From Oceanithermus desulfurans (GTDB lineage: Bacteria > Deinococcota > Deinococci > Deinococcales > Marinithermaceae): DNA of 64,000 nt. The position numbers and the translations under genes were made by a program. The stretch spans positions 58,468-122,467 of the forward strand of contig NZ_JACHEZ010000008.1 in NCBI RefSeq assembly GCF_014201675.1, read 5' to 3'. Positions within the stretch are counted from its first letter, which is position 1; each line of letters opens with the position of its first letter. Below are positions 15,568 to 24,798 of this stretch, piece by piece. The notes beneath the pieces are model-generated. The model did not search any database. It saw only the letters and a program-made list of their open reading frames with translations, and was not told where the DNA came from.

Positions 15568-16553
15568 ACTGCTCGGTCTGCGGCGCCCCCGCGCAGATGG
15601 AGGTGCGCCGGCGCAACCGGGCGTTCTGCGCCGAGCACTACCGCGAGTGGTTCGTCGGCGAGACGCGGCGCAACCTCAAGCGGCACCGGATGATCCGCAA
15701 GGAGGACCGGGTGCTCGTCGCCGTGAGCGGCGGCAAGGACTCGCTGGTGCTCTGGGACACGCTCACCCGCCTGGGCCACGCGGCCACCGGCCTCCACATC
15801 CAGCTCGGCATCGGCGACTACTCCCGGCGCGCGCTCGAGGCCACCCGCGCCTTCGCCGCGGAGCGGGGGCTGGAGCTGATCGTCGTGGACGTGCGCGAGA
15901 GCTTCGGCCTCACCGTGCCCCAGCTCGCCCAGGCCACCGGCCGCGCCGCCTGCAGCGGCTGCGGCCTCTCCAAGCGCTACCTGATGAACCGCGTCGCCGA
16001 GGAGGAGGGGTTCAACGTCGTGGCCACCGGCCACAACCTCGACGACGAGGCGGCCACCCTGCTGGGCAACGTCAGCCACTGGCAGCTCGACGCGCTGGTG
16101 CGCCAGGGGCCGATGCTCGAGGGGCGCGAGGGGCTGGCGCGGCGCATCAAGCCGCTCTACAGCTTTACCGAGCGCGAGGTCGCCGCCTACGCCTTCCTGG
16201 CCGGCATCGAATACCAGCACGAGGAATGCCCCCACGCCGAGGGGGCCAAGAGCCTGCTCTACAAAGACGTGCTGAACCGGCTCGAAACCCGCATGCCCGG
16301 CACCAAACAGGTCTTCCTCGAGCAGTACCTGAAGAAGGTGCAGCCGGTGCTGCGGGAGGGTCTGGAAGAGGGCGAGGTCGAGCTGCGCCGCTGCGAGCGC
16401 TGCGGCTCGGTGACCACCGGCGCGGTCTGCGCCCACTGCAAGCTGTGGGACCGCGCCTACGCACGCGCGAAAAAGCGTCGCCTGCTTCCTGAGGAAGCGA
16501 GCTTCGACCCGCGGCCGCGGGTGCACCGCCTCGAACCCGCTAACGAAGCCTGA
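15564..16553 (+). CDS. ttuA: tRNA-5-methyluridine54 2-sulfurtransferase TtuA
   Basis: A 329-aa PP-loop thiolase. N-terminal zinc motif CSVC (3-6) with C22/H25, PP-loop VSGGKDSL at 54-61, catalytic Fe-S cysteines C130, C133 (CSGC) and C222, and a C-terminal zinc ribbon CERC ... CAHC. All are at positions expected for TtuA. It makes s2T54 in tRNA, a thermophile stabilising modification, using sulfur from TtuB. Starts with GTG overlapping the ttuB stop by 4 nt. The 3' end overlaps the convergent LptD-like gene by 14 nt. Confidence 0.95.
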   Translation: MNCSVCGAPAQMEVRRRNRAFCAEHYREWFVGETRRNLKRHRMIRKEDRVLVAVSGGKDSLVLWDTLTRLGHAATGLHIQLGIGDYSRRALEATRAFAAERGLELIVVDVRESFGLTVPQLAQATGRAACSGCGLSKRYLMNRVAEEEGFNVVATGHNLDDEAATLLGNVSHWQLDALVRQGPMLEGREGLARRIKPLYSFTEREVAAYAFLAGIEYQHEECPHAEGAKSLLYKDVLNRLETRMPGTKQVFLEQYLKKVQPVLREGLEEGEVELRRCERCGSVTTGAVCAHCKLWDRAYARAKKRRLLPEEASFDPRPRVHRLEPANEA

Positions 16554-18378
16554 CGCCGAAGCGCACCTGGTGGCCCGCGGCCTCCCCGGGCCGCTGGGGC
16601 AGGAAGACGCCCTGGTAACCCAGGGTCCAGGCGAAGCAGCAGTCGTTGAGGGTGAGCTCGAGCCCCGCCCGGCTCACCCGGCCGCGCAGCAGGTCCCAGC
16701 CCAGCGAGGGCGCGAGGGTCCAGCCGCCGGCGCAGCCGGGGGCCGCGGGCCGGTAGGCCAGCCGCAGCTCGCTGTAGCCGGGGTTCCCGGCGGCGTCCCA
16801 GCCGCGCCACCAGGCGAGCTCCGCTTCGCTTTCCGCGCGCGTGGCCGCCAGCGTCCAGCGCTCGTCGCCACCGAGCGGCGCGCCCGCGCCGTCGCGTCGC
16901 TGCTCCCGGCGCCACGCGGCCGCGAGCGTCCCCCAGGCGGCGTCGTAGTCCAGGCGGGCGGCGTAGCTGCGCTCCTCGCGGCTCACCGCACCTGCGGCCA
17001 GGTCGTAGCGCACCGCGCGCCGGTAACTTGCCGACACCCGCAGCGTGCGGCCCGCCTCGAAGCCCGCACCCTCGCGCGCCGTGCGCGCCTCGTAGCCGTA
17101 GCGCGGCCGGCCGCGCATGCCGTAGGCCTCGGCCCAAAGCCGCCACCCCTCCCGGTACCGCAGCTCGGCGCGCCCGCCGCCCCAGGCGTAGGGAGCGGCG
17201 TCGGGGTAGAACGCCAGCAGGTAGGGCAGCTCCAGGCGCAGCTTCAAGCCCCCGAAGCTGCGGTCAGCGGCCACCAGCCGTCCGTCCGCGCCCGCGGCCA
17301 GGCCGGTCTGCTCCTCGTGGGCCAGCCGCGCGAAGGGGCGTAGCCGAAGCCCGCCCAGGTCGTAGGCGCGGGCGAGCGTGAACGCGGCCACGGAGCGGTT
17401 CAGCGTCGCCGACCAGCCGATGCGGAAGTCGAGGGGGCCGTCGCTCAGGCGAACGTCGGGCTCGACCCGCCGGCGCCAGGCCGCACCGTCCCAGGTGCGC
17501 GCCGGCCGCAGGCCGAAGCGCAACCGGCGCCCCCCGGAAGCGTGCTCGACGGCGAAGCGCACGGCCTCGGTCTTGCCCGGAGCAGGCGCGCCGCCCACGC
17601 CTTCGGCGAGCAGCGTCAGCCGGGTGTTCCAGCGGCCGAAGGCCTCGTCCGGCGCGGGCAGCGGCAGCCCCTCGACGCCGAAGTTCCAGCCGGCGCCGTA
17701 GCTGAGGCGCAGCGGAAAGCGCAGATCGAGCGGCTGGTCCAGCTCGAGGCGCAGGCGTTCCGGTCGCGCCAGGGCGGCCCCGTAGAGCCGGAAGGTGCCC
17801 TGCTGCAGGACGAGCTCCTCGTCCTCGAAGCGAAAGGTGGCGCGGCGGGCGGCCAGCTCCAGTGCGTTACCGCACTTGCAGGGGGTGCTCCGCACCTCCT
17901 CGGCGGTGAAGACCTCGCCTGCGAGCCGGCCGCTGGCGGCGCTAAAGCGGTAGCGCGAGGTTCGCGCTTCGATGGTCGCAAGCTCGGCCCGGCCCCCTTC
18001 GAAGCGCGCCCGGGCCGCGCGCACCACCGCGTCGCCGCGCTCGAAGACGGGCTGCTCGAGCACCAGCGCCTCCCCTTCCCCCAGCAGGCGCGGGGCGCGA
18101 AAGGCCCAGCCGGCGAAGCCGCCCGCCACCGCCTCGGCGCGCAGCACCCCCGCGGCGCGGTCGTAGACGATCCGCGCCGCGGTCATCTCCGCGCCGCCGG
18201 CCTCCAGGCAGGCGCCTTCGGAAAACGTCAGGACGTCGCCGTCGAGCTGGAACTCCGCCCCGCCGAGCACCGCCGGGGGGCGCTCGACCTCGAGCACCAC
18301 GTCGGCGTCCGCGCAGGGGCCCGCCCAGGCCAGACCCGCGGCCAGGGCGGCGAGGGCCAGCAGTAGCTTGGGGTTCAC
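16540..18378 (-). CDS. LptD/OstA-like outer-membrane beta-barrel protein
   Basis: A 612-aa protein with a signal peptide (LLLALAALAAGLAWA). Residues about 25-200 form an OstA/LptA-like beta-jellyroll with TPCKCG (about residues 166-171), the place where LptD carries its Cys pair and RTSRYRF-type strands. Residues about 215-612 alternate polar and aromatic residues typical of a barrel, with a second Cys pair (DCCFAWTLGYQG) near the end and a C-terminal VRFGVRL strand. LptD inserts LPS in Proteobacteria; the client here is unknown. It follows the LptA-like gene by 10 nt. Confidence 0.75.
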   Translation of the reverse strand: MNPKLLLALAALAAGLAWAGPCADADVVLEVERPPAVLGGAEFQLDGDVLTFSEGACLEAGGAEMTAARIVYDRAAGVLRAEAVAGGFAGWAFRAPRLLGEGEALVLEQPVFERGDAVVRAARARFEGGRAELATIEARTSRYRFSAASGRLAGEVFTAEEVRSTPCKCGNALELAARRATFRFEDEELVLQQGTFRLYGAALARPERLRLELDQPLDLRFPLRLSYGAGWNFGVEGLPLPAPDEAFGRWNTRLTLLAEGVGGAPAPGKTEAVRFAVEHASGGRRLRFGLRPARTWDGAAWRRRVEPDVRLSDGPLDFRIGWSATLNRSVAAFTLARAYDLGGLRLRPFARLAHEEQTGLAAGADGRLVAADRSFGGLKLRLELPYLLAFYPDAAPYAWGGGRAELRYREGWRLWAEAYGMRGRPRYGYEARTAREGAGFEAGRTLRVSASYRRAVRYDLAAGAVSREERSYAARLDYDAAWGTLAAAWRREQRRDGAGAPLGGDERWTLAATRAESEAELAWWRGWDAAGNPGYSELRLAYRPAAPGCAGGWTLAPSLGWDLLRGRVSRAGLELTLNDCCFAWTLGYQGVFLPQRPGEAAGHQVRFGVRLR

Positions 18379-18388
18379 GCCGCCTATT

Positions 18389-19045
18389 CTACGGGGCTTC
18401 CTTGGGCTCCGTCCGCGCGAGGAAGGCCCACAGCCGCCTGCGCACCTCGGGGTCCAGCTTGCTGCTCGCCCGCACCTCGCCGGTCTCGGCGTCGAACTTC
18501 AGGTAGAGCGGCTTCTCGGGGTTCTTGCCCGACAACGTCACCCCCAGCGCCGCGTCGCGGTAGCGGTAGGGCGCGAGCAGCAACGCCTCACCGGTGCGGT
18601 AGTCGCTGACCATCGCCTGCGCCTCCAGCTCGGGGCTCATCGCCCGCACCCCGCCCTCGAGCACGGCCACCCCGTCGCCAAGGAAGATCCAGGCGCTGCG
18701 CGCCTCCAGGGCCTTGACCTGGGGGGTGTCGAGGACGACACCGCCCTCGAGCTGCACCCGATCCTCGGGCAGCTCGTAGCGCAGCTGTTCGGCCGCGAAG
18801 CGCACCTTCCCCGCCTCGCTCTTGGCCTTGCGCGCGAGCACGTAGACGTCTTCCTTGTACTCCACGTACTCGGCGTCGATGCTCAGGTCGTTAGCGTTGT
18901 CGCGGATCACCCCGCCCTGGGGCAGGGTGGTCACCCCGGTGGCCAGGTCGAAGACCTGGTCGCCGTAGGGCTCGATCGAGAGCGCGGCGAACCTGGCCGC
19001 GGCCAGCAGGATCAGCAACGGGAGGAGCAGCCCGGCGCGTTTCAT
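18389..19045 (-). CDS. LptA/LptC-like periplasmic protein
   Basis: A 218-aa protein with an N-terminal signal or anchor (LLLPLLILLAAARFAAL). The rest is repetitive beta-strand sequence (IDAEYVEYKEDVYVLARKAK, LEGGVVLDTPQVKALEARSAWI) with the spacing of OstA-like domains that form lipid-conducting jellyrolls. It is upstream of and cotranscribed with the LptD-like barrel, so the two may form a transperiplasmic lipid bridge. The ATG at 19045 lies 6 nt after a TAGGCT box (19052-19057), so the transcript is leaderless. Confidence 0.7.
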   Translation of the reverse strand: MKRAGLLLPLLILLAAARFAALSIEPYGDQVFDLATGVTTLPQGGVIRDNANDLSIDAEYVEYKEDVYVLARKAKSEAGKVRFAAEQLRYELPEDRVQLEGGVVLDTPQVKALEARSAWIFLGDGVAVLEGGVRAMSPELEAQAMVSDYRTGEALLLAPYRYRDAALGVTLSGKNPEKPLYLKFDAETGEVRASSKLDPEVRRRLWAFLARTEPKEAP

Positions 19046-19090
19046 GGCCCCAGCCTACCGGGCGGCCGGGTGAAGGGCGTGAAACCAAGG

Positions 19091-19113
19091 TAAAGCCGGG
19101 CCGAAGCCCGGCT
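19091..19113 (-). terminator. terminator of the nuo operon
   Basis: On the minus strand AGCCGGGC-TTC-GGCCCGGCT is followed by TTTACC, 20 nt after the nuoN stop. It separates the nuo operon from the LptA-like gene. Confidence 0.75.
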
Positions 19114-19133
19114 CGGACTGCGTTCAGAAAAGC

Positions 19134-20540
19134 TCAGACGAGGCCGGCGATCGCCGTCTTGAGCCAGTCGAGCACCGGCTGCGGCCAGACGCCCAGGACG
19201 ACCACGGCCAGCGCCAGCAGCACCACCAGGCTGAGCGCCGTGGGCGAGAAGTCCAGCGCCGGCGCCTCCTCCGCCGGGGCGTCCAGGAAGACCGCGGCCA
19301 GCACCCGGAAGTAGAAGTAGTAGCCGAAGACGACCATCACCACGGCCACGACCAGGGCGGCCCAGGCGCCCGCCTGCGCCAGCGCCGCGAAGACGTAGAG
19401 CTTCGCGAGGAAGCCCGCGAGCAGCGGCACCCCCGCGAGCGAGAGCACGAAGACGGCCACGAGTACGCCCACGAGGGCGTTGCGGCGACCCAGCCCCTTC
19501 CAGGCCTCGAGCGTGGAGGGCAGCCCCCCGGCCTCGAGCGCCTCGAGCACGAAGAAGAGGCCCAGGCTGGTGACGATGTAGGCGACCAGGTAGTAGCCCA
19601 CCGCAGTGAAACCGGTCAGCGAGGCGGTCGAGAGCGCCAGACCCAAGAAGCCCATGTGCACGATGGTGGAGTAGGCCAGCAGACGCTTGAGGTCGGTCTG
19701 CAACAGCGCCCAGAGGCTTCCGAGCACCACCGAGACCAGCGCCAGGCCGCCGATCCAGCCGGCCACGACCGAACCCTCGCCGCCGAAGGCGCGGGCGAGC
19801 AGCACCGCCAGCCCCAGCGCCAGCGCGGTCTTGGGCGCGGTGCTGAGGAAGCCGGCCATCAGCGGGAAGGACCCCTGGTAGGCGTCGGGCGCCCAGGCGT
19901 GGAAGGGCACCCAGGCGAGCTTGAAGCCGAGGCCGACCAGCATCAGCGCCAGGCCGCCCAGGGCCAGCCCGCTGGTCTGGTAGGCGAGGCCGGCGGCGAT
20001 GCCGCCGTAGCCCAGGCTGCCCGTCTCGGCGTAGACGAGGGCCATGCCGAAGAGCAGCAGCGCCGAACCCACGGAGCCGAGCATCATGTACTTGGCCGCG
20101 GCCTCGGTGCCGAAGCGGCGCTCGCGGTCGTAGCCCACGAGCACGTAGGTCGCGTAGGCTGAGAGCTCGAGCGCCAGGTAGAAGATCAGCAGGTGGGCCG
20201 AGCCAACGAGCAGGATCCCGCCGAGCACCCCCCACATCACCAGCGCGTGCACCTCGCCGCTGCCCAGGGCGAAGCCGCCCCCGCGGATCGTCGCCCCGGC
20301 GGCCACGAGCAGGCCCACCAGGCTGAGGAGGACGATCGACGCGGCCGTGAGCGGGCCCAGGGTCACGGCCCCGTAGAGCACGCCCGACTCCTGCGCCGCG
20401 AGCAGACCCAGGATCAGGGTGGCGCCGAAGACGGTGCCGCTGATCGCCCCGATGGCCGCAGGGCGGTCGTCGAAGTTGGGGGCCAGCAGGGCCAACACCA
20501 GCCCTCCGAAGGCGAGCAGTACGATGACTGCGAGCGTCAT
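19134..20540 (-). CDS. nuoN: NADH-quinone oxidoreductase subunit N
   Basis: A 468-aa antiporter-like membrane subunit of complex I with about 14 hydrophobic segments. The family motif FHAWAPDAYQGSFPLMAGFLSTAPKTA region (about residues 210-236, quoted only to locate it) carries the conserved proline-rich turn, and ALLQTDLKRLLAYSTIVHMG follows. It forms one of three proton channels in the membrane arm. Last gene of the operon, overlapping nuoM by 4 nt (ATGA). Confidence 0.95.
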   Translation of the reverse strand: MTLAVIVLLAFGGLVLALLAPNFDDRPAAIGAISGTVFGATLILGLLAAQESGVLYGAVTLGPLTAASIVLLSLVGLLVAAGATIRGGGFALGSGEVHALVMWGVLGGILLVGSAHLLIFYLALELSAYATYVLVGYDRERRFGTEAAAKYMMLGSVGSALLLFGMALVYAETGSLGYGGIAAGLAYQTSGLALGGLALMLVGLGFKLAWVPFHAWAPDAYQGSFPLMAGFLSTAPKTALALGLAVLLARAFGGEGSVVAGWIGGLALVSVVLGSLWALLQTDLKRLLAYSTIVHMGFLGLALSTASLTGFTAVGYYLVAYIVTSLGLFFVLEALEAGGLPSTLEAWKGLGRRNALVGVLVAVFVLSLAGVPLLAGFLAKLYVFAALAQAGAWAALVVAVVMVVFGYYFYFRVLAAVFLDAPAEEAPALDFSPTALSLVVLLALAVVVLGVWPQPVLDWLKTAIAGLV

Positions 20541-22009
20541 TTCAGCACCTCCTGCACCAGGGTGAGCAGGGGCTGGACCCCCGCGTCGATCCAGGGCGTC
20601 AGCGCCGCCGGAACCAGGCCGAGCAGCACCGCCAGGAAGACGAGCGGCGCCGCCGCGGCCACCTCGACCGGGTTCAGATCGTCGAGCGCCCCCTCGGCCT
20701 TACCCAGCAGCACCCGCTGGATCGTCCAGAGCATGGCGCCGGCGAGGATGACGATCCCGAAGACCGCGACCCAGACGTAGGGCCGGGTCACGTCGGCCAG
20801 GAAGCCGCCCCAGAGGCTCTGGAACTCGCCGAGGAAGCCCGCCAGACCGGGCAGGCCGAGCCCGCCCAAGAGGGCCAGCCAGAGGACGCCGCCGAGGATG
20901 GGGGCGGCGTTGTACACGCCCTTCATCGCCGCGATCTCGCGGGTGTGGGTGCGGTCGGCCAGAAGGCCGACCATGAGGAACATCAGGCCGGTGATCACGC
21001 CGTGGGCCACCATCTGGTAGACCGCGCCGTGCAGCCCCACCGCGGTCATCGAGGCGATGCCCAGCAGCACGTAGCCCATGTGGTTCACCGAGGAGTTGGC
21101 GATCAGGCGCTTGAGGTCGCGCTGGGCCAGGGTGACGTAGGCGCCGTAGACGATGGAGACGAGGGCCACGACCGCGAGCAGGTTCGCGAAGCGCTCGAGC
21201 TCTCCCGGGAAGAGGGCCAGGTTGAAGCGGATCAGACCGTAGCCGCCCATCTTGAGCAGCAGCCCCGCCAGGAAGATCGAGCCGGCGGTGGGCGCCTGGG
21301 TGTGCGCGTGCGGCAGCCAGGTGTGCAGCGGCACCGCCGGCAGCTTGATGAGGAAGGCCAGTGCGAAGCCCCAGAAGAGCCAGCCCGCCGCCGGCAAGAG
21401 CGCCAGGTAGCCGGCCACGCTCACCAGATCCAGGTAGTCGAAGCTGACCCGGCCCAGCGCCGGCGCGGCCAGATAGGCCGTGGCCAGCATGGCCGCAAGC
21501 ATGAAGACCGAGCCCACCAGCGAGTAGATCAGGAACTTGACCGCCGCGTAGCGCCGTTGCTCGTAGCCCCACAGCGCGATCATGAAGTACATCGGCACCA
21601 GCACGAGCTCGAAGAAGACGAAGAAAACGATCAGGTCGAGTGCTGCGAAGACGCCCACCAAAGCGCCCTGCAGGAGCAGCATCAGCGCGAAGAAGCCCTT
21701 GTCGGTCTTGCGCCAGCTGGCGAGCACGCTCACCGCGGTGAGCAGCGGGGTGAGGGCGATAAAGGGCAGGCTCAGCCCGTCGAGGCCCACGTGGAGGCTG
21801 GAACCCACGAGGGGCAGCCAGGCGAGCTTGAACTCGCTGACGAAGCCGCCGAACGAAACCGGGTAGGCCAGGTAGACCCCGAGGCTCGCGATCAGCGTGA
21901 AGAGCGCGACGCCCAGCGCGGTGCGCTTCGCCGCCTCGGCCCGCGGGTCGTCGAGCAGGCCCACGAAGGCCGCGGCCACGATGGGAAGGAAGATCAGGAT
22001 CAGGGTCAC
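20537..22009 (-). CDS. nuoM: NADH-quinone oxidoreductase subunit M
   Basis: A 490-aa antiporter-like membrane subunit. The family motifs PLHTWLPHAHTQAPT (about residues 213-227) and AQRDLKRLIANSSVNHMG are intact. The GTG at 22009 overlaps the nuoL stop (GTGA) and has GGGAGG upstream inside nuoL; the longer in-frame extension is only nuoL in another frame. It forms a proton channel of the membrane arm. Confidence 0.95.
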   Translation of the reverse strand: MTLILIFLPIVAAAFVGLLDDPRAEAAKRTALGVALFTLIASLGVYLAYPVSFGGFVSEFKLAWLPLVGSSLHVGLDGLSLPFIALTPLLTAVSVLASWRKTDKGFFALMLLLQGALVGVFAALDLIVFFVFFELVLVPMYFMIALWGYEQRRYAAVKFLIYSLVGSVFMLAAMLATAYLAAPALGRVSFDYLDLVSVAGYLALLPAAGWLFWGFALAFLIKLPAVPLHTWLPHAHTQAPTAGSIFLAGLLLKMGGYGLIRFNLALFPGELERFANLLAVVALVSIVYGAYVTLAQRDLKRLIANSSVNHMGYVLLGIASMTAVGLHGAVYQMVAHGVITGLMFLMVGLLADRTHTREIAAMKGVYNAAPILGGVLWLALLGGLGLPGLAGFLGEFQSLWGGFLADVTRPYVWVAVFGIVILAGAMLWTIQRVLLGKAEGALDDLNPVEVAAAAPLVFLAVLLGLVPAALTPWIDAGVQPLLTLVQEVLK

Positions 22010-24009
22010 CGCACACCTCCCACGTAGAGCGCCAACGCGCCCAGCAGCATGTAGAGCGCGTAGACCGCGAAGCGGCCGCTTTGCAGGTGGCGCAGGAAGG
22101 ACGAGGCCACCAGGCTCAGGTAGCCGACCAGGTCGACCAGGCCGTCCACCACGTAGCGGTCGAAGAGCTCGAGCGCATAGGTAGGCGCCTGCGCCAGCGC
22201 CCCCAGCACGCGGTAGTAGAACTCGTCGAGGTAGAGCCGGCGTTGCAGCGCCTGGGTGAGCCATAGCGGCGCGCGCTGGCGCAGCGGATCGGCGGCGTAC
22301 CAGTAGACGGCGAGGCCCGCGCCCGCCAGGGCGACGAGCGTACCGGTGACGTAGCCGCCCATCAGCTTGGCCGCAGGCAGCAGCTCGGGCGCCTCACCCC
22401 AGTAAACGAGGGTGAGCAGGCCGTAGCCAAAGAGGGGGCTGCCCCAGAAGCCCACGAGCAGGCTGAGCACCGCCAGGGCCACCAGCGCGGTGATCATCTC
22501 GGCGCCCGACTCGTGCGGATGGTGCCCCTCGGGGGGGCTGGGGTCGGGCTCCGCCTCGTCCGGCCCCAGGTTGAGCCAGGGCGCGCCCTGGGTCCAGGCC
22601 GCGGCCTTCCAGGGACTGGCCGTCCTTGGTTTGTGGAAGGCGATCACGATCATGCGGGTGGTGTAGAAGGCGGTGAAGAAGGCCGCGACCAGGCCCACCA
22701 GCCAAAGGAAGCGGGCGTGCTCCTCCGCGGCGTGGAGGATCAGGTCCTTCGACCAGAAGCCGGCGAAGGGCGGGATCCCCATCAGCGCCAGCGCCCCGAT
22801 CAGGAAGGTCCAGTAGGTCCAGGGCATGTACTTCTTCAGCCGATCCATCTCGAAGATGTCCTGGGTCTTGGCTCCGTGGATCATCGAGCCCGAGCCCAGG
22901 AACAAGAGCGCCTTGAAGAAGGCATGGGCCAGCAGGTGGAACATCGCCGCCGCCCAGCCGAAGACGCCCAGCCCCAGGAACATGTAGCCGAGCTGGCTGA
23001 CCGTGGACCAGGCGAGGATCTTTTTCACGTCGGCAAAGGCCGGGGCCAGCACCGCCGCGAACAGTGCGGTGATCGCCCCCACCCAGGCCACCACCCAGAG
23101 CACCTCGCCGTGGATGAGCAGCGGGTAGAAGCGGCCGGTCAGGTAGACGCCGGCGGCCACCATCGTCGCCGCGTGGATCATCGCGCTGACCGGCGTGGGG
23201 CCCTCCATGGCGTCCAGAAGCCAGACGTGCAGCGGGAACTGGGCGCTCTTGCCCATCGCCGCGACGAAGACGAGCAGCCCCACCGCTGCGGCGGCGCCGG
23301 TCCCGATCATGGCCAGGGTCTGCTCGCTGGCCAGGTCGGCGAGGTCGAAGTTGCCGATGAGCAGGTAGAGCCAAAAGAGGCCGAGCATGAAGCCCAGGTC
23401 GGCCAGCTTGGTGGTGATGAAGGCCTTCTTCTGCGCCTGCTGGGCGGTCTTCTTCTTGTAGAGGAAGCCGATGAGCAGGTAGCTCATCAGGCCCATGACC
23501 TCCCACGCGAGGAGCGAGTGGAAGAAGTTGCCCGCCAGCACGAAGGCCAGCATGGCGGCGCTGAAGAGCTGCAGGTAGGCGAAGAAGGTGGAGTAGCGCT
23601 CCTCGCCGTGCATGTACCCGATCGAGAAGAGATGGATGAAGAGCGAGGCCAGCGCCACCATCGCGGTGACGACCGCCGCCAGCGCGTCGATGTAGATGAC
23701 GAGGGGAATCCCGGCCTCGCCGCGGATGGCCAGCCAGGTCCACTCGAGCCGGAAGGGGAAGTCGGGCGACCCCGCCTTGGCCAGCGCCTCCCCGTGGTTG
23801 CCGCCGAGCAACGCGGCGAGGTTCCAGCCCGGCGCGGCGAGGATGACGTCCCGCAGGAGGCCCAGTGCGAGCACGGCCGCGACCGCCATGACCGCGGTGG
23901 CGATCCAGCCCGAGCTCCGGCCCGGCAGCGAGCGCCCGAAGAGGATGAGCAGCACGAACCCCAGCGCGGGCAGCAGCGGAATCCAGTAGCTTAGTTCAAC
24001 GTAGCTCAC
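22006..24009 (-). CDS. nuoL: NADH-quinone oxidoreductase subunit L
   Basis: A 667-aa distal antiporter-like subunit with an extended C-terminus carrying the lateral helix region. LHVWLLDAMEGPTPVSAMIH and KKILAWSTVSQLGYMFLGLG (about residues 237-335) are diagnostic. A His/Pro-rich loop PSPPEGHHPHESGAE near residue 500 is a loop insertion. ATG with a GAGGCGAAC upstream, 10 nt after nuoK. Confidence 0.95.
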   Translation of the reverse strand: MSYVELSYWIPLLPALGFVLLILFGRSLPGRSSGWIATAVMAVAAVLALGLLRDVILAAPGWNLAALLGGNHGEALAKAGSPDFPFRLEWTWLAIRGEAGIPLVIYIDALAAVVTAMVALASLFIHLFSIGYMHGEERYSTFFAYLQLFSAAMLAFVLAGNFFHSLLAWEVMGLMSYLLIGFLYKKKTAQQAQKKAFITTKLADLGFMLGLFWLYLLIGNFDLADLASEQTLAMIGTGAAAAVGLLVFVAAMGKSAQFPLHVWLLDAMEGPTPVSAMIHAATMVAAGVYLTGRFYPLLIHGEVLWVVAWVGAITALFAAVLAPAFADVKKILAWSTVSQLGYMFLGLGVFGWAAAMFHLLAHAFFKALLFLGSGSMIHGAKTQDIFEMDRLKKYMPWTYWTFLIGALALMGIPPFAGFWSKDLILHAAEEHARFLWLVGLVAAFFTAFYTTRMIVIAFHKPRTASPWKAAAWTQGAPWLNLGPDEAEPDPSPPEGHHPHESGAEMITALVALAVLSLLVGFWGSPLFGYGLLTLVYWGEAPELLPAAKLMGGYVTGTLVALAGAGLAVYWYAADPLRQRAPLWLTQALQRRLYLDEFYYRVLGALAQAPTYALELFDRYVVDGLVDLVGYLSLVASSFLRHLQSGRFAVYALYMLLGALALYVGGVR

Positions 24010-24019
24010 GTTCGCCTCC

Positions 24020-24328
24020 TTATCCGCGCATCTCGCTGATGGCGTCGTCGGTGACGGCGCCGTGGGTGCGGTAGACGTTCAAGAGGATCGCGAAGCCGAT
24101 GGACAGCTCGGCCGCAGCCACCACGATGATGAAGAGCGCGAAGACCTGCCCCGCGAAAAGGCTCGGGTCGCGGAAGGCGGCCACGCTGGCGAACGCCAGC
24201 GCCGCGGCGTTGAGCAAGATCTCGACCGACATCAGCACCGCGATCAGGTTGCGGCGCGTGAGCACGCCGTAGAGCCCGATGGCCATCAAGAGGCCGGAAA
24301 GCAACAGGAAGTGTCCGAGCGTCACCAT
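24020..24328 (-). CDS. nuoK: NADH-quinone oxidoreductase subunit K
   Basis: A 102-aa three-helix membrane subunit. The two conserved intramembrane glutamates are visible in MSVEILLNAAAL and VAAAELSIGFAIL (about residues 36 and 72), part of the central proton path. Its ATG overlaps the last base of the nuoJ stop. Confidence 0.95.
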   Translation of the reverse strand: MVTLGHFLLLSGLLMAIGLYGVLTRRNLIAVLMSVEILLNAAALAFASVAAFRDPSLFAGQVFALFIIVVAAAELSIGFAILLNVYRTHGAVTDDAISEMRG

Positions 24329-24798
24329 CAGCCGGCCCTCCTTCGGGCGAGGACGATCGCGCCCACCATCGCCAGCAGCAGCAGCACCGAGGCCACCTCG
24401 AAGGGCAGCAGCGCCGCCTGCAGCAGGTTGACGCCCAGCGTCTCGGGGCTGACCGGGGTGATCTGGCCGTCCCCGTGGCCGACGTTGCCCTTGAAGAAGA
24501 CCAGGGCCGCGGCGGCGGCCAGCAGGCCGGCGACGATCTGCCAGCTCCGCGGCCCCGCGCTCGTGCGCGACTGGGTCATCATGATGATAAACAACGTCAT
24601 AATCGGGATCGCCGAAGCGTTGACCATGAACTGGATGGCCGCCAGCGCCGGCGAGCCCAGGAGCAGGTAGAGCCCCGCGATCAGGAAGAAGGTGATCGCC
24701 AGGCTCAGGGCGGCGCGCACCATGCTGGCCGTCGTGACCGCCAGGATCGCGAAGACGAGCACGAAGGCCGCCAGGGCGTAGAACGCGGTCAGGCTCAC
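24328..24798 (-). CDS. nuoJ: NADH-quinone oxidoreductase subunit J
   Basis: A 156-aa membrane subunit with five hydrophobic segments. The conserved helix 3 region LSLAITFFLIAGLYLLLGSP and FMVNASAIPIMTLFIIMM are present; most relatives read YVGAI at the second motif, so NASAI is a local variant. The GTG at 24798 overlaps the nuoI stop (GTGA). The longer in-frame extension is nuoI in another frame. Confidence 0.92.
   Translation of the reverse strand: MSLTAFYALAAFVLVFAILAVTTASMVRAALSLAITFFLIAGLYLLLGSPALAAIQFMVNASAIPIMTLFIIMMTQSRTSAGPRSWQIVAGLLAAAAALVFFKGNVGHGDGQITPVSPETLGVNLLQAALLPFEVASVLLLLAMVGAIVLARRRAG

Noticed and set aside
22513..23994. A 493-codon plus-strand frame opposite nuoL
   Set aside because: Composition is Glu/Gln/His/Gly-rich as expected opposite a Leu/Ala-rich membrane protein; nuoL is intact.
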